Shown here in pieces: positions 1 through 6,320 of a stretch of 10,979 nt of DNA. Source of the stretch: Clostridium_AD sp036569345 (GTDB lineage: Bacteria > Bacillota > Clostridia > Clostridiales > Clostridiaceae). The notes below the pieces were generated by a model. That model worked only from the letters and a program-made list of their open reading frames with translations, was not told the origin of the DNA and did not search any database. Position 1 is the first letter of the stretch; the number at the start of each line of letters is the position of its first letter. Location: the NCBI RefSeq assembly GCF_036569345.1, contig NZ_DATCQT010000021.1, positions 1-10,979 of the forward strand, given 5' to 3'. A program made the position numbers and the translations under genes.

Positions 1-84
1 CATATAATATATAATTATTTATAATTTGAAAATATAATTTTTTATTTGTTTTATTATAGATTTTTGTCATTTTAATTAACACGG

Positions 85-145
85 AAAAAAGTTACACCCC
101 ATTAGTGCCAATAATCTATGGCACTAATGGGGTGTTTTTCTTTTT
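85..145. terminator. Strong bidirectional intrinsic terminator
   Basis: A perfect 17-bp inverted repeat has arms at 94-110 and 119-135 and an 8-nt loop. On the plus strand it is followed by a T-rich tract (ttttctttttc), and on the minus strand by the complement of the A-run at 85-90. It therefore has the form of a terminator in both directions. It lies about 95 nt downstream of the stop codon of the minus-strand L,D-transpeptidase gene and would end that transcript. It may also serve a plus-strand gene to the left of the window. Confidence 0.85.
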
Positions 146-229
146 CATATTTATTTTTGTACATATTTTTATTATCTATTCCGAGGAGAACCAATATATT
201 TTTAAAGGAATGTGAGTATGAAAATCCTG

Positions 230-1189
230 CTACATCCTTAATACAGATGACATTGATCCTTGGATTATTATAGGATTTTTAGATGGAGTTAACCATTTTA
301 AAATTCTTATTACATTATCTTGATCCGTTGCTATACATCCAGCTGTTCCATGACCGGCTCCTGACCATACATGAAAGAATATTGCTGAACCTTTTCCTGG
401 TATTCTATCAGCAGTATTATAGTTTATTACAAAACCATAATTATATTGTGGAATATACATATTCTCAGCTGAACTCCACCGACCAGAAATAGGACCTTTC
501 TGCCATGAATTATACAAGGGTGAATTAACATCATCAACCCAGAAATCATTTGCAGTAGATTGTCTATAGTTCATTTCTGTACCAGGATTAGAATATCTAC
601 CGAATGTTGTACCAAGTGTAAAAATTCCTATAGGAGAATGTCCATCACCTTCAATTTTATTATAAGCAAAACCATTTCTGCCTACATTACCAGCAAAAGA
701 GTTTAATTGTTTCCAGGCTCCATTAACCTTTTCAAATGTTGTAATAGTAGCACTTACGTTTCCTAAAGCATTAGTAGTAACAACTATAGCCTGCCTAGAA
801 TTTCCCTTTCCCTGTATCTTATCTATCAATAATTTAGGGTTAACAACAGGAGTTGCTATTACAATTGGTTTAATAGAGGTTGTCTTATTTTGGGAAGAAT
901 TTTGTTTTTGTTTGATAACTTCTGCCTTTTTCTTTCTCTTCTCAAGATTTTTTAGATCTACTAATTTCTTCTGATTTTCCAATTTTTTTTGGTCCTCTAA
1001 TTTTTGACGTTTAGCTAATAGTTGTATTTTCTCAAGCTGTGTAGGCTGTTTATTAATTGCAAGTGTAGTAGTAGTTTGTGCTTCATTTTTTGCAAATATA
1101 GATGGCAATTTATTATATGCTGTAATAGAGATCAAGGCAACTAATACAAATATTAATAAGATAACGTTTACTTTTTTAGACTTTTTCAT
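230..1189 (-). CDS. Membrane-anchored L,D-transpeptidase (YkuD family)
   Basis: The product (319 aa) probably cross-links or modifies peptidoglycan at the outer face of the membrane, through the Cys-dependent L,D-transpeptidase reaction. Residues 1-6 are basic and about 7-25 form one hydrophobic segment, read as a signal anchor with the rest outside. Residues about 50-96 are a Lys/Gln/Glu/Leu-rich, likely coiled-coil spacer. From about 118 to 315 comes the catalytic domain. Its signature runs from His273 (HVWSG) through His280 to Cys285 in GTAGCIA, which fits the YkuD/ErfK branch where Ser-His-Gly-Cys is replaced by Thr-Ala-Gly-Cys; Cys285 should be the nucleophile. The start is supported by AGGAG at 1196-1200, 6-7 nt upstream. 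The gene stands alone between its own promoter and terminator. The family call is firm. The exact substrate, and cross-linking as opposed to hydrolysis or protein anchoring, is unknown. Confidence 0.85.
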   Translation of the reverse strand: MKKSKKVNVILLIFVLVALISITAYNKLPSIFAKNEAQTTTTLAINKQPTQLEKIQLLAKRQKLEDQKKLENQKKLVDLKNLEKRKKKAEVIKQKQNSSQNKTTSIKPIVIATPVVNPKLLIDKIQGKGNSRQAIVVTTNALGNVSATITTFEKVNGAWKQLNSFAGNVGRNGFAYNKIEGDGHSPIGIFTLGTTFGRYSNPGTEMNYRQSTANDFWVDDVNSPLYNSWQKGPISGRWSSAENMYIPQYNYGFVINYNTADRIPGKGSAIFFHVWSGAGHGTAGCIATDQDNVIRILKWLTPSKNPIIIQGSMSSVLRM

Positions 1190-1239
1190 CTTTATCTCCT
1201 CAAAAAATATGACTTTTAATAAATGTAGTTCTTTGTATT

Positions 1240-1248
1240 ATTATAGCA
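1240..1248 (-). promoter_or_regulatory. Extended -10 promoter for the L,D-transpeptidase gene
   Basis: Read on the minus strand, this is TGC followed by a perfect TATAAT, which is an extended -10 element. No good -35 hexamer is seen 16-18 bp upstream, as expected for extended -10 promoters. Transcription would start near 1233, giving a leader of about 45 nt before the ATG at 1189. Confidence 0.55.
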
Positions 1249-1317
1249 TATTATGTAGGCTTATTAGTGAAAATTTTGACGAAATATGTATTAATATAAA
1301 TACGATTGCAATGAGAC

Positions 1318-1346
1318 TTGAATTTTATTTAAGATGAATATATTAT
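1318..1346 (+). promoter_or_regulatory. Candidate promoter for the met operon
   Basis: TTGAAT at 1318-1323 and TATTAT at 1341-1346 are separated by 17 bp, with 4/6 and 5/6 matches to the sigma-A consensus. Transcription would start near 1353, about 100 nt before the first S-box. In such AT-rich DNA this match could be chance, and a start closer to the riboswitch is possible. The rest of 1261-1450 shows no gene. Confidence 0.35.
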
Positions 1347-1451
1347 ATTTAAAAAATAATTTAATAAAATTAATTATATAATTTTAAATTTTCTTCTTTA
1401 CAACTTATGAATATAGTGATATCATTGTCTTAATTTAATAAATAGATTAAT

Positions 1452-1563
<112 letters not shown>

Positions 1564-1570
<7 letters not shown>

Positions 1571-1634
1571 GAGGTGACTTTGTAATTTTATACCTCTTTC
1601 ATCATATATAATGATGAAAGAGGTTTTTTGTTTT
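1564..1634 (+). terminator. Expression platform of S-box 1: antiterminator and terminator
   Basis: The terminator is a perfect 14-bp stem with arms 1592-1605 and 1611-1624, a 5-nt loop and a T-run from 1624. The competing antiterminator pairs 1564-1575 (GATGAGAGAGGT) with 1592-1603 over 12 bp with one G-U pair. It uses the whole 3' strand of P1. SAM binding stabilises P1, so the antiterminator cannot form and transcription stops; without SAM, read-through follows. This is a textbook transcriptional OFF switch visible from base pairing alone. Confidence 0.9.
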
Positions 1635-1659
1635 TCTCATAAATTAAAATTTAATACTG

Positions 1660-1759
1660 TCTTATCAAGAGAGGTGGAGGGACTGGCCCGATGAAACCCG
1701 ACAACCAGTATCCGTGAGATACATGGTGTTAAATCCTGTGGCATTGCTGCAAGATAAGA
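1660..1759 (+). ncRNA. SAM-I (S-box) riboswitch aptamer 2
   Basis: This is a second full S-box, 31 nt after the T-run of the first. It has TATCAAGAGAGGTGGAGGGA, GGCCCGATGAAACCCG, ACAACC and GGTGTTAAATCC. P1 is TCTTATC (1660-1666) with GATAAGA (1753-1759), P3 is GTATC/GATAC, and P4 is a short stem around TGTGGC-ATT-GCTGCA. The conserved core closely matches the first aptamer, but the stems differ, so this is not a recent exact duplication. Confidence 0.95.
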
Positions 1760-1808
1760 ATAAGTTTGGCCATAGAGCACAAGTTTATTCTTGGGTTCTA
1801 TTTTTTTT
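1756..1808 (+). terminator. Expression platform of S-box 2: antiterminator and terminator
   Basis: The terminator arms are 1773-1783 and 1790-1800 (11 positions, one G-U pair and one mismatch), followed by eight T at 1801-1808. The antiterminator pairs 1756-1768 (AAGAATAAGTTTG) with 1780-1792 (CAAGTTTATTCTT) over 13 bp with two G-U pairs. It takes both terminator-stem bases and the last bases of P1. As in the first platform, SAM binding should favour termination. The stop point lies about 95 nt before the chosen metN start. Confidence 0.85.
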
Positions 1809-1903
1809 ATTATTAAACCTATTTGTCATATAATTAAATGCGCCTTAAGGCAATTTTAAAAGTTTTGAGTGAATTATCAGCAGTAAAGAAGGGACGGGAT
1901 ATC

Positions 1904-2905
1904 ATGATTAAAGTAAGTGGCGTAAGTAAAAGTTTTTCAGATGTAAAAGTATTAAATGATGTTTCTTTTACAGTGGAAAAAGGTGATATATATGGGGTTA
2001 TTGGTCACAGTGGGGCTGGAAAATCCACTTTGCTTAGATGTTTTAATGGCCTTGAAAGCTACGATACAGGTAGCATTAATATAATGGGCAAAGGTGTGAA
2101 GGAGCTAAGCTCGCGTGAACTTCGCGAATTCAGGAAAGATGTAGGCATTATATTTCAGAGTTTTAACCTTATTAACAGTAAGAATGTTTTTCAAAATATA
2201 GCTTTCCCATTAGAAGTATGGGGAAAAGATAAAAAATTCATTAAAGAAAGAGTAGATAGCTTAATAGAACTAGTAGGCCTTAATGATAAAGTAAATAGTA
2301 ATGTAAAACAACTTAGCGGAGGACAAAAACAAAGGGTTGGAATAGCAAGGGCATTAGCACTTAATCCTAAAATATTACTTTGTGATGAAGCTACATCTGC
2401 ACTAGACCCTAAAACTACAAAATCTATATTGCAACTTTTAAGAGACATAAATAATAAATTTGAAATAACAATTATTGTAGTTACTCACCAGATGGAAGTT
2501 ATTAAAGAGATTTGTAACAAATTTATTCTTTTAGAAAAAGGTAAGATAAAAAGCCACGGAATTACCGATGAGTTATTTATTAGGCCAACAAAAGAAATGA
2601 AAACACTTATTGGAGAGGACGAATTACTACCTAGTACAGGCTTTAACATTAAAATAATTTTTACAAAGGAAATCACCCAAAGCTGCCTGATAACATCTAT
2701 TGCAAGAGAACTTGATATTGATTTTTCCATAGTATGGGGAAGGCTTGAAAAATTTAGGGATAACGTAATGGGCAGTCTTATAATAAATGCAAGTGAGGAT
2801 AATAAGGACAAAATAATAAAGTATTTAGATGATAGAGCTATATCGTGGGAAATCGATGACGATTTAATCCAAAATGAGTTTTGCGAGGGGGTAGAAAGTA
2901 AATGA
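1904..2905 (+). CDS. metN: Methionine ABC transporter ATP-binding protein MetN
   Basis: MetN is the cytoplasmic ATPase of the methionine importer. Walker A is GHSGAGKST at residues 34-42, the ABC signature LSGGQ at 137-141, Walker B ILLCDE ends at Asp161-Glu162, and the switch His is about 195. From about 250 to 330 comes a NIL domain, which in the E. coli transporter binds methionine and inhibits transport from inside. I chose the ATG at 1904 (333 aa). It gives the usual MetN N-terminus (MIKVSGVSKSF) and has a GA-rich, G-rich stretch (AAGAAGGGACGGG) just upstream. The in-frame ATG at 1838 would add 22 residues and lacks a ribosome binding site. The stop overlaps the metI start by 4 bp (ATGA), so the two are translationally coupled. 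Methionine specificity is supported by the S-boxes upstream and by the NIL domain. Confidence 0.95.
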   Translation: MIKVSGVSKSFSDVKVLNDVSFTVEKGDIYGVIGHSGAGKSTLLRCFNGLESYDTGSINIMGKGVKELSSRELREFRKDVGIIFQSFNLINSKNVFQNIAFPLEVWGKDKKFIKERVDSLIELVGLNDKVNSNVKQLSGGQKQRVGIARALALNPKILLCDEATSALDPKTTKSILQLLRDINNKFEITIIVVTHQMEVIKEICNKFILLEKGKIKSHGITDELFIRPTKEMKTLIGEDELLPSTGFNIKIIFTKEITQSCLITSIARELDIDFSIVWGRLEKFRDNVMGSLIINASEDNKDKIIKYLDDRAISWEIDDDLIQNEFCEGVESK

Positions 2906-3570
2906 TATTTATAAATAGTTTTCTAGATACACTTTTAAATACTTTACTACCTGCACTTTTAGAAACAATGTATATGGTGTCAGTATCCACCATTTTGGCA
3001 GTGATTTTAGGTTTTATTTCAGCAGTAGGATTAATTATAACCGGTCCTAAAGGTCTAAGACCAAAAGCTATAATTTACAAAAGTTTAGATTTGGTAATAA
3101 ACATACTTCGTTCTTTTCCGTTTATTATATTATTGATATCTATAGTACCTTTAACTAAGTTTATTGTTGGAACCAGTATAGGGACTAATGCAGCTATAGT
3201 TCCGTTAACTATTGGAGCAGCTCCTTTTGCTGCTAGAATAATAGAATCTGCACTACTCGAGGTGGATTACGGTATTATTGAAGCCGCTAAATCTTTTGGT
3301 GCAAAAAACTATCAGATTATATTTAAGGTTATGGTAAAAGAGGCAATGCCATCTATAGTTCTTGGAGTTACCTTATTAATAATAAACATCATAGGTTACT
3401 CAGCTATGGCTGGAGCAGTTGGAGCAGGTGGACTTGGAAATGTTGCCATAACACATGGCTATTATAGATTTGAGCAAGACATACTGATATACACCGTAAT
3501 TATATTAATTATAGTTGTTCAAATTATTCAAGCATTAGGAAATTTATTGTATAGAAAAATGATTAAATAA
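2902..3570 (+). CDS. metI: Methionine ABC transporter permease MetI
   Basis: MetI (222 aa) is the membrane permease of the methionine importer and works as a dimer with MetN. Hydrophobic segments lie at about 15-45, 64-90, 97-115, 150-172 and 193-215, matching the usual five-helix MetI plan. The cytoplasmic coupling loop carries the EAA motif: Glu127-Ala-Ala, with Gly133 after it, in EAAKSFGA. A glycine/alanine-rich segment (AMAGAVGAGGLGN) follows, as is typical of MetI. Length is normal for the family. The start codon overlaps the end of metN and is preceded by a GAGGGGG ribosome binding site at 2885-2890. Confidence 0.95.
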   Translation: MIFINSFLDTLLNTLLPALLETMYMVSVSTILAVILGFISAVGLIITGPKGLRPKAIIYKSLDLVINILRSFPFIILLISIVPLTKFIVGTSIGTNAAIVPLTIGAAPFAARIIESALLEVDYGIIEAAKSFGAKNYQIIFKVMVKEAMPSIVLGVTLLIINIIGYSAMAGAVGAGGLGNVAITHGYYRFEQDILIYTVIILIIVVQIIQALGNLLYRKMIK

Positions 3571-3576
3571 GTTCTT

Positions 3577-3597
3577 AACGACATTTCTCAAGTCGTT
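3577..3597 (+). other. Small hairpin after metI
   Basis: Arms AACGAC (3577-3582) and GTCGTT (3592-3597) enclose a 9-nt loop. One G-U and one A-U pair can extend the stem. There is no T-run, so it does not look like an intrinsic terminator. It could protect or mark the 3' end of a metNI message. Confidence 0.4.
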
Positions 3598-3604
3598 GAT
3601 ATAA

Positions 3605-3636
3605 CATCACCACAGGTGTAATATCACCTCGTGATG
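3605..3636 (+). other. Second intergenic hairpin between metI and metQ
   Basis: CATCAC (3605-3610) pairs with GTGATG (3631-3636), and AGGTG (3614-3618) pairs with CACCT (3625-3629). The loop is TAATAT, with a small asymmetric internal loop between the two stems. No T-run follows. Two hairpins in a row within a 154-bp gap suggest RNA processing or stability control between metI and metQ (inference). Confidence 0.45.
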
Positions 3637-3663
3637 ATTGAATTACAAAAATATTAAAACAAA

Positions 3664-3706
3664 GATAGTGTTTACACTATCAAGAGAGTGTTTACACTAT
3701 CAAGAA
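3664..3706 (+). repeat. Tandem 20-bp palindromic repeat upstream of metQ
   Basis: The unit AGTGTTTACACTATCAAGAG at 3667-3686 is repeated at 3687-3706 with a single change in the last base. Each copy carries a dyad: GATAGTGT-TT-ACACTATC at 3664-3681 (perfect) and GAGAGTGT-TT-ACACTATC at 3684-3701 (one mismatch). The dyad centres are 20 bp apart, close to two helical turns, so two dimeric repressors could bind on the same face. TTTACA (3671) and TACACT (3693) inside the repeat could also form a weak promoter. The block ends just before the metQ ribosome binding site. Confidence 0.75.
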
Positions 3707-3724
3707 TAAGAGGGGGATTTAAAA

Positions 3725-4543
3725 ATGAAAAAATTATTAAGTGTATTACTACTATCAATTGTTGTGATTTTCACAATAAGTGGTTGTGCAGCAAAAAAAG
3801 AAGTAGCGGCGCCAACCAAGGTAACAGCTGATAAAAAGATTATTAAAGTAGGTGCATCACCAGTGCCTCATGAAGAAATATTAGAGGTAGTAAAACCACT
3901 TCTTGCAAAAGAAGGGTATACTCTACAAATAGTGGAATTTACTGACTACGTAACACCAAACACAGCACTCGCAGATGGAACACTAGATGCCAACTTTTTT
4001 CAACATATACCTTATTTAGAAGACTTTTGTAAAACCAAGAAAGTAGATCTTACTTATACTGTAAAGGTTCATATTGAACCTATGGCTTTATATTCTACTA
4101 AATACAAAAAGCTAAGTGATATAAAGGATGGAGCTTCAATAGCGATTCCAAATGATCCTACAAACGGAGCAAGAGCACTTAGGGTACTTGAAAAAGCAGG
4201 TTTATTAAAATTAAAAGCAGGAGCCCTTATTTCTAAGAATGATATTACAGAAAATCCAAAGAATTTAAAAATAACTGAATTAGAAGCTCCTCAACTTCCA
4301 AGAGTTTTAGCGGATGTGGATGCAGCAGTTATAAATGCGAATTATGCCATAGAAGCTAAATTGAATTTAACAGATGCATTAGCCGTTGAAGCAAAAGATT
4401 CACCTTATGCAAATATACTTGCTGTTAGAGCAGAAGATAAAAACAAACCTTATATACAAGCACTATCTAAGGCATTAAATTCTCCAGAAGTTAAAAAGTT
4501 TATTCAGGATAAATATAAAGGTGCTGTAATTCCTGCATTCTAA
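3725..4543 (+). CDS. metQ: Methionine-binding lipoprotein MetQ (NlpA family)
   Basis: MetQ (272 aa) is the extracytoplasmic substrate-binding protein that delivers methionine to MetNI. Residues 1-20 are a lipoprotein signal peptide with the lipobox ISGC, and Cys21 is the expected lipidated residue. The mature part follows the NlpA/MetQ pattern: KIIKVGASPVPHEEIL at the start of the domain, then TPNTALADGTLDANFFQH, which helps line the binding cleft, and IPNDPTNGARAL, VDAAVINANYA and a C-terminal SPEVKKFIQDKY segment. Length is normal. A strong GGGGG ribosome binding site at 3712-3716 sits 8 nt before the ATG. It is third in the operon, but the 154-bp gap with hairpins and a palindromic repeat suggests that its level may be set separately from metNI. 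Confidence 0.95.
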   Translation: MKKLLSVLLLSIVVIFTISGCAAKKEVAAPTKVTADKKIIKVGASPVPHEEILEVVKPLLAKEGYTLQIVEFTDYVTPNTALADGTLDANFFQHIPYLEDFCKTKKVDLTYTVKVHIEPMALYSTKYKKLSDIKDGASIAIPNDPTNGARALRVLEKAGLLKLKAGALISKNDITENPKNLKITELEAPQLPRVLADVDAAVINANYAIEAKLNLTDALAVEAKDSPYANILAVRAEDKNKPYIQALSKALNSPEVKKFIQDKYKGAVIPAF

Positions 4544-4557
4544 AAAAAATATTTAAC

Positions 4558-4607
4558 CAAAAAACACAATGATTTGAGCTTAATGGCTCAGAGCATTGTG
4601 TTTTTTT
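4558..4607. terminator. Bidirectional terminator between metQ and the EcsC-family gene
   Basis: A long stem has AAAACACAATG (4561-4571) and GAGC (4576-4579) on the left, and GCTC (4586-4589) and CATTGTG (4594-4600) plus T-run on the right. Only one or two internal pairs are imperfect. Seven T follow on the plus strand, and a matching A-run precedes the stem, so it can serve both metQ and the convergent minus-strand gene that ends at 4627. Confidence 0.85.
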
Positions 4608-4626
4608 ACTGAAATATGGGAATAAG

Positions 4627-5346
4627 TTACTGTTTAAAAACCCTTAGTCTATAAGCGTTAAGGGCAGTATCATATAACTTGTTCATTAATTTATGGTTAG
4701 CAAACGCACCAACAACTGCGCCAATGCCTGGAACAAGTTGCAACATTTTTGCCAAATCTATATAATCTCTGTATTCTTGTTGAAAAGTTCTCCAATCAAA
4801 GGAGTTTATATCTGTAGGTAAGTCGTTTACGTAATTATCCCAATTCGAAATTTGGTGATAAACCTCAAGTCTTCTTTTGTCACTTGAGAAAGCTAACTGA
4901 AAAACGTATAAAATATATAATCTTTCTTTATAATCATGTACATCGAAACCATATATACTAGCTAATTCAAACAAAAATTTAACTTTTAAACTTAGAAGAA
5001 TTGGGAAGTCTGTAAGGCCAACTACAATTCCGGAAGCCCCAGTACCAGCTCCACTTACCGTAGCCGCTTTCCTATAAAAACCAATGCTCTTTTTAGCTAA
5101 AATTTCGCGTTCTTCAAGGGACATATTAGTTAGTGGTTGTTTAGACGTAAATTTAGAACCAGCAAGTACTAGCTTTGCCATATTTTCAATTGAACCATTA
5201 ATAATATTCTGAATTTTATCTGGAATTAAGTTATTCATTTTGTTTTGTAAACCTTTAGTTAGACCACTAGTAAAAGAAGGATCCTTCTCCATTTTCTTTT
5301 TCCATAGAAGCAACTCTTTTAGTGCATTTTCTTCATAGTTATCCAT
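4627..5346 (-). CDS. EcsC-family protein
   Basis: This looks like an EcsC-family protein (239 aa from the chosen start). Support comes from a Gly/Ala-rich hydrophobic segment at about 97-120 (SGAGTGASGIVVGLTDFP), the family-like PGIGAVVGAFAN near 206-217, and a C-terminal helix ending in AYRLRVFK. No enzyme motif is visible and the molecular function of the family is not established; the name comes from B. subtilis EcsC, encoded next to an ABC transporter. The ATG at 5346 is preferred because GAGGAG (5353-5358) lies 6 nt upstream. An in-frame ATG at 5379 would add 11 residues but overlaps the end of the upstream gene region and has no good site. It follows the DUF1003 gene by 37 bp on the same strand, probably as one operon. 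No neighbouring Ecs transporter genes are present. Confidence 0.75.
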   Translation of the reverse strand: MDNYEENALKELLLWKKKMEKDPSFTSGLTKGLQNKMNNLIPDKIQNIINGSIENMAKLVLAGSKFTSKQPLTNMSLEEREILAKKSIGFYRKAATVSGAGTGASGIVVGLTDFPILLSLKVKFLFELASIYGFDVHDYKERLYILYVFQLAFSSDKRRLEVYHQISNWDNYVNDLPTDINSFDWRTFQQEYRDYIDLAKMLQLVPGIGAVVGAFANHKLMNKLYDTALNAYRLRVFKQ

Positions 5347-5360
5347 GTTTTTCTCCTCAC

Positions 5361-5380
5361 AGTGCCATGTGAGTGGCACT
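5361..5380 (-). other. Hairpin between the DUF1003 and EcsC-family genes
   Basis: AGTGCCA (5361-5367) and TGGCACT (5374-5380) form a perfect 7-bp stem with a 6-nt loop. It fills most of the 37-bp space between the two minus-strand genes and ends just before the ribosome binding site of the downstream gene. It has no T-run, so it is more likely to act on translation or mRNA stability than as a terminator (inference). Confidence 0.5.
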
Positions 5381-5383
5381 ACT

Positions 5384-5920
5384 CTACTTTTGTAAATTTT
5401 TAATATATTCTACCATTATAGATTGATTTTTCACTAATATTTTTTGGTCTTCAATTAATGAATCCATTTTTTTATGTAAATCTTGGATAATTAATTCTGA
5501 TTTAAGATTTATTTTATAATCATTTTTTGATTTTATTCTATCTTTATCTTCTTGCCTATTTTGACTCATCATTATTACTGGTGCTTGTATAGCAGCAATG
5601 CAAGATAAAACTAGATTAAGAAGTATAAATGGAAATGGGTCAAATAAATTTTTAAAAATGGTATTAAATACTATCCATATTGCTATAACTGATAATGCTA
5701 TTATTATAAACCGCCAGCTTCCCACTGACTCGGCTATTTTATCAGCCATTCTGTCACCAAAAGTGAGGGTGTTTTTATGAGCTAGCGTGGCATCGCTAGA
5801 TATCTTATTCCCTATTAATTCATGCAATAAATCTTCTTCAATATCGTTAAAGATCTCTCCTTGTTCCAGTATTTCACCTACAATTTTTTCTGTATCAGAC
5901 TTAGGATGTGTATTTGTCAT
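5384..5920 (-). CDS. DUF1003 family membrane protein
   Basis: This 178-aa protein carries the hallmarks of the DUF1003 family, whose role is not well defined. GDRMAD (55-60) and GSW (67-69) precede a first membrane helix at about 70-86. FDPFPFILLNL (93-103) leads into a second helix to about 117, and then come MMSQNRQEDKDR (117-128) and NDY (133-135). The last 40 residues (137-177) look like an amphipathic coiled-coil. The N-terminal 50 residues are acidic and soluble. With two helices, both termini should be on the same side of the membrane, probably the cytoplasm. AAGGAGG at 5929-5935 supports the start. The EcsC-family gene lies immediately downstream. The family assignment is strong; the function is unknown. 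Confidence 0.85.
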   Translation of the reverse strand: MTNTHPKSDTEKIVGEILEQGEIFNDIEEDLLHELIGNKISSDATLAHKNTLTFGDRMADKIAESVGSWRFIIIALSVIAIWIVFNTIFKNLFDPFPFILLNLVLSCIAAIQAPVIMMSQNRQEDKDRIKSKNDYKINLKSELIIQDLHKKMDSLIEDQKILVKNQSIMVEYIKNLQK

Positions 5921-5960
5921 ATTAATATCCTCCTTGTAAATTTAAAGTGTTATATAATTT

Positions 5961-5989
5961 GTTATATATGTGATTTTTAGAACTTTAAA
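5961..5989 (-). promoter_or_regulatory. Candidate promoter for the DUF1003-EcsC pair
   Basis: On the minus strand TTTAAA (5984-5989) and TATAAC (5961-5966) are separated by 17 bp, with 4/6 and 5/6 consensus matches. Transcription would begin near 5954, leaving a leader of about 34 nt that includes the AAGGAGG site. The AT-rich context makes chance matches common. Confidence 0.35.
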
Positions 5990-6141
5990 TAAATTAATTA
6001 GGACCTTTATTTTTTATTATAATATAGTATATCATTAATTTTGATCTATATTTGGAATTTGATTTATTATATATTATTGAGTGAATTAGAAAAAGATTAA
6101 TATAAGGCTAGTAATTAGAGTAAGAAAGCATATAGAAGCTA

Positions 6142-6170
6142 TTGACAATAACTCCTATGAAATATACAAT
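6142..6170 (+). promoter_or_regulatory. Near-consensus sigma-A promoter for the flavoprotein gene
   Basis: TTGACA (6142-6147, 6/6) and TACAAT (6165-6170, 5/6) are separated by exactly 17 bp. This is the best promoter in the window. Transcription should start near 6177, giving a leader of about 144 nt before the ATG at 6321. Confidence 0.75.
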
Positions 6171-6250
6171 ATGAGTAGATGATCATATAAGTATTTAATA
6201 TGATGTATAAAAAATAATATATGGTGGGAAATTAATAAAGAATTTTATAA

Positions 6251-6281
6251 ATTAAATTATATAGGTGAATTATAATTTAAT
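6251..6281 (+). promoter_or_regulatory. AT-only inverted repeat in the flavoprotein leader
   Basis: ATTAAATTATA (6251-6261) and TATAATTTAAT (6271-6281) are perfect 11-bp arms around a 9-nt spacer, 40 nt before the start codon. A T5 tract follows a few bases later. It could be an operator, a weak attenuator hairpin or an accident of composition. It does not match known operators such as CIRCE or Rex. Confidence 0.4.
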
Positions 6282-6320
6282 AATTTTTAAAAAATAAGTA
6301 TTAAGGCAGGATGGTGTAAA

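Larger units (their letters stand above)
5921..6320. other. Divergent intergenic region, AT-rich
   Basis: These 400 bases separate the minus-strand DUF1003 gene from the plus-strand flavoprotein gene. They hold a candidate promoter on each strand and one long AT-only dyad (listed separately). I see no convincing coding frame, tRNA or known riboswitch. The 144-nt leader from the plus-strand promoter to the ATG at 6321 is longer than usual. Confidence 0.6.

Noticed and set aside
283..492. Plus-strand open frame of 69 codons inside the L,D-transpeptidase gene
   Set aside because: It is antisense to a well-supported gene, has no ribosome binding site and its translation resembles no family.
1838..1903. 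Upstream in-frame ATG that would extend MetN by 22 residues
   Set aside because: No ribosome binding site precedes it, and MetN proteins normally begin near the residues encoded from 1904.
2191..2811. Two minus-strand open frames (2191-2448 and 2485-2811) inside metN
   Set aside because: They are shadows of metN; the translations are low-complexity Ser/Leu-rich and have no start signals.
3667..3706. Possible CRISPR array
   Set aside because: There are only two directly abutting 20-bp units with no spacer between them and no cas genes.
5347..5379. Longer start for the EcsC-family protein at 5379
   Set aside because: The extra 11 residues run through the intergenic hairpin and lack a ribosome binding site, while the ATG at 5346 has GAGGAG at good spacing.
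5598..5780. Plus-strand open frame of 60 codons inside the DUF1003 gene
   Set aside because: It is antisense to a conserved-family gene and has no start signals.
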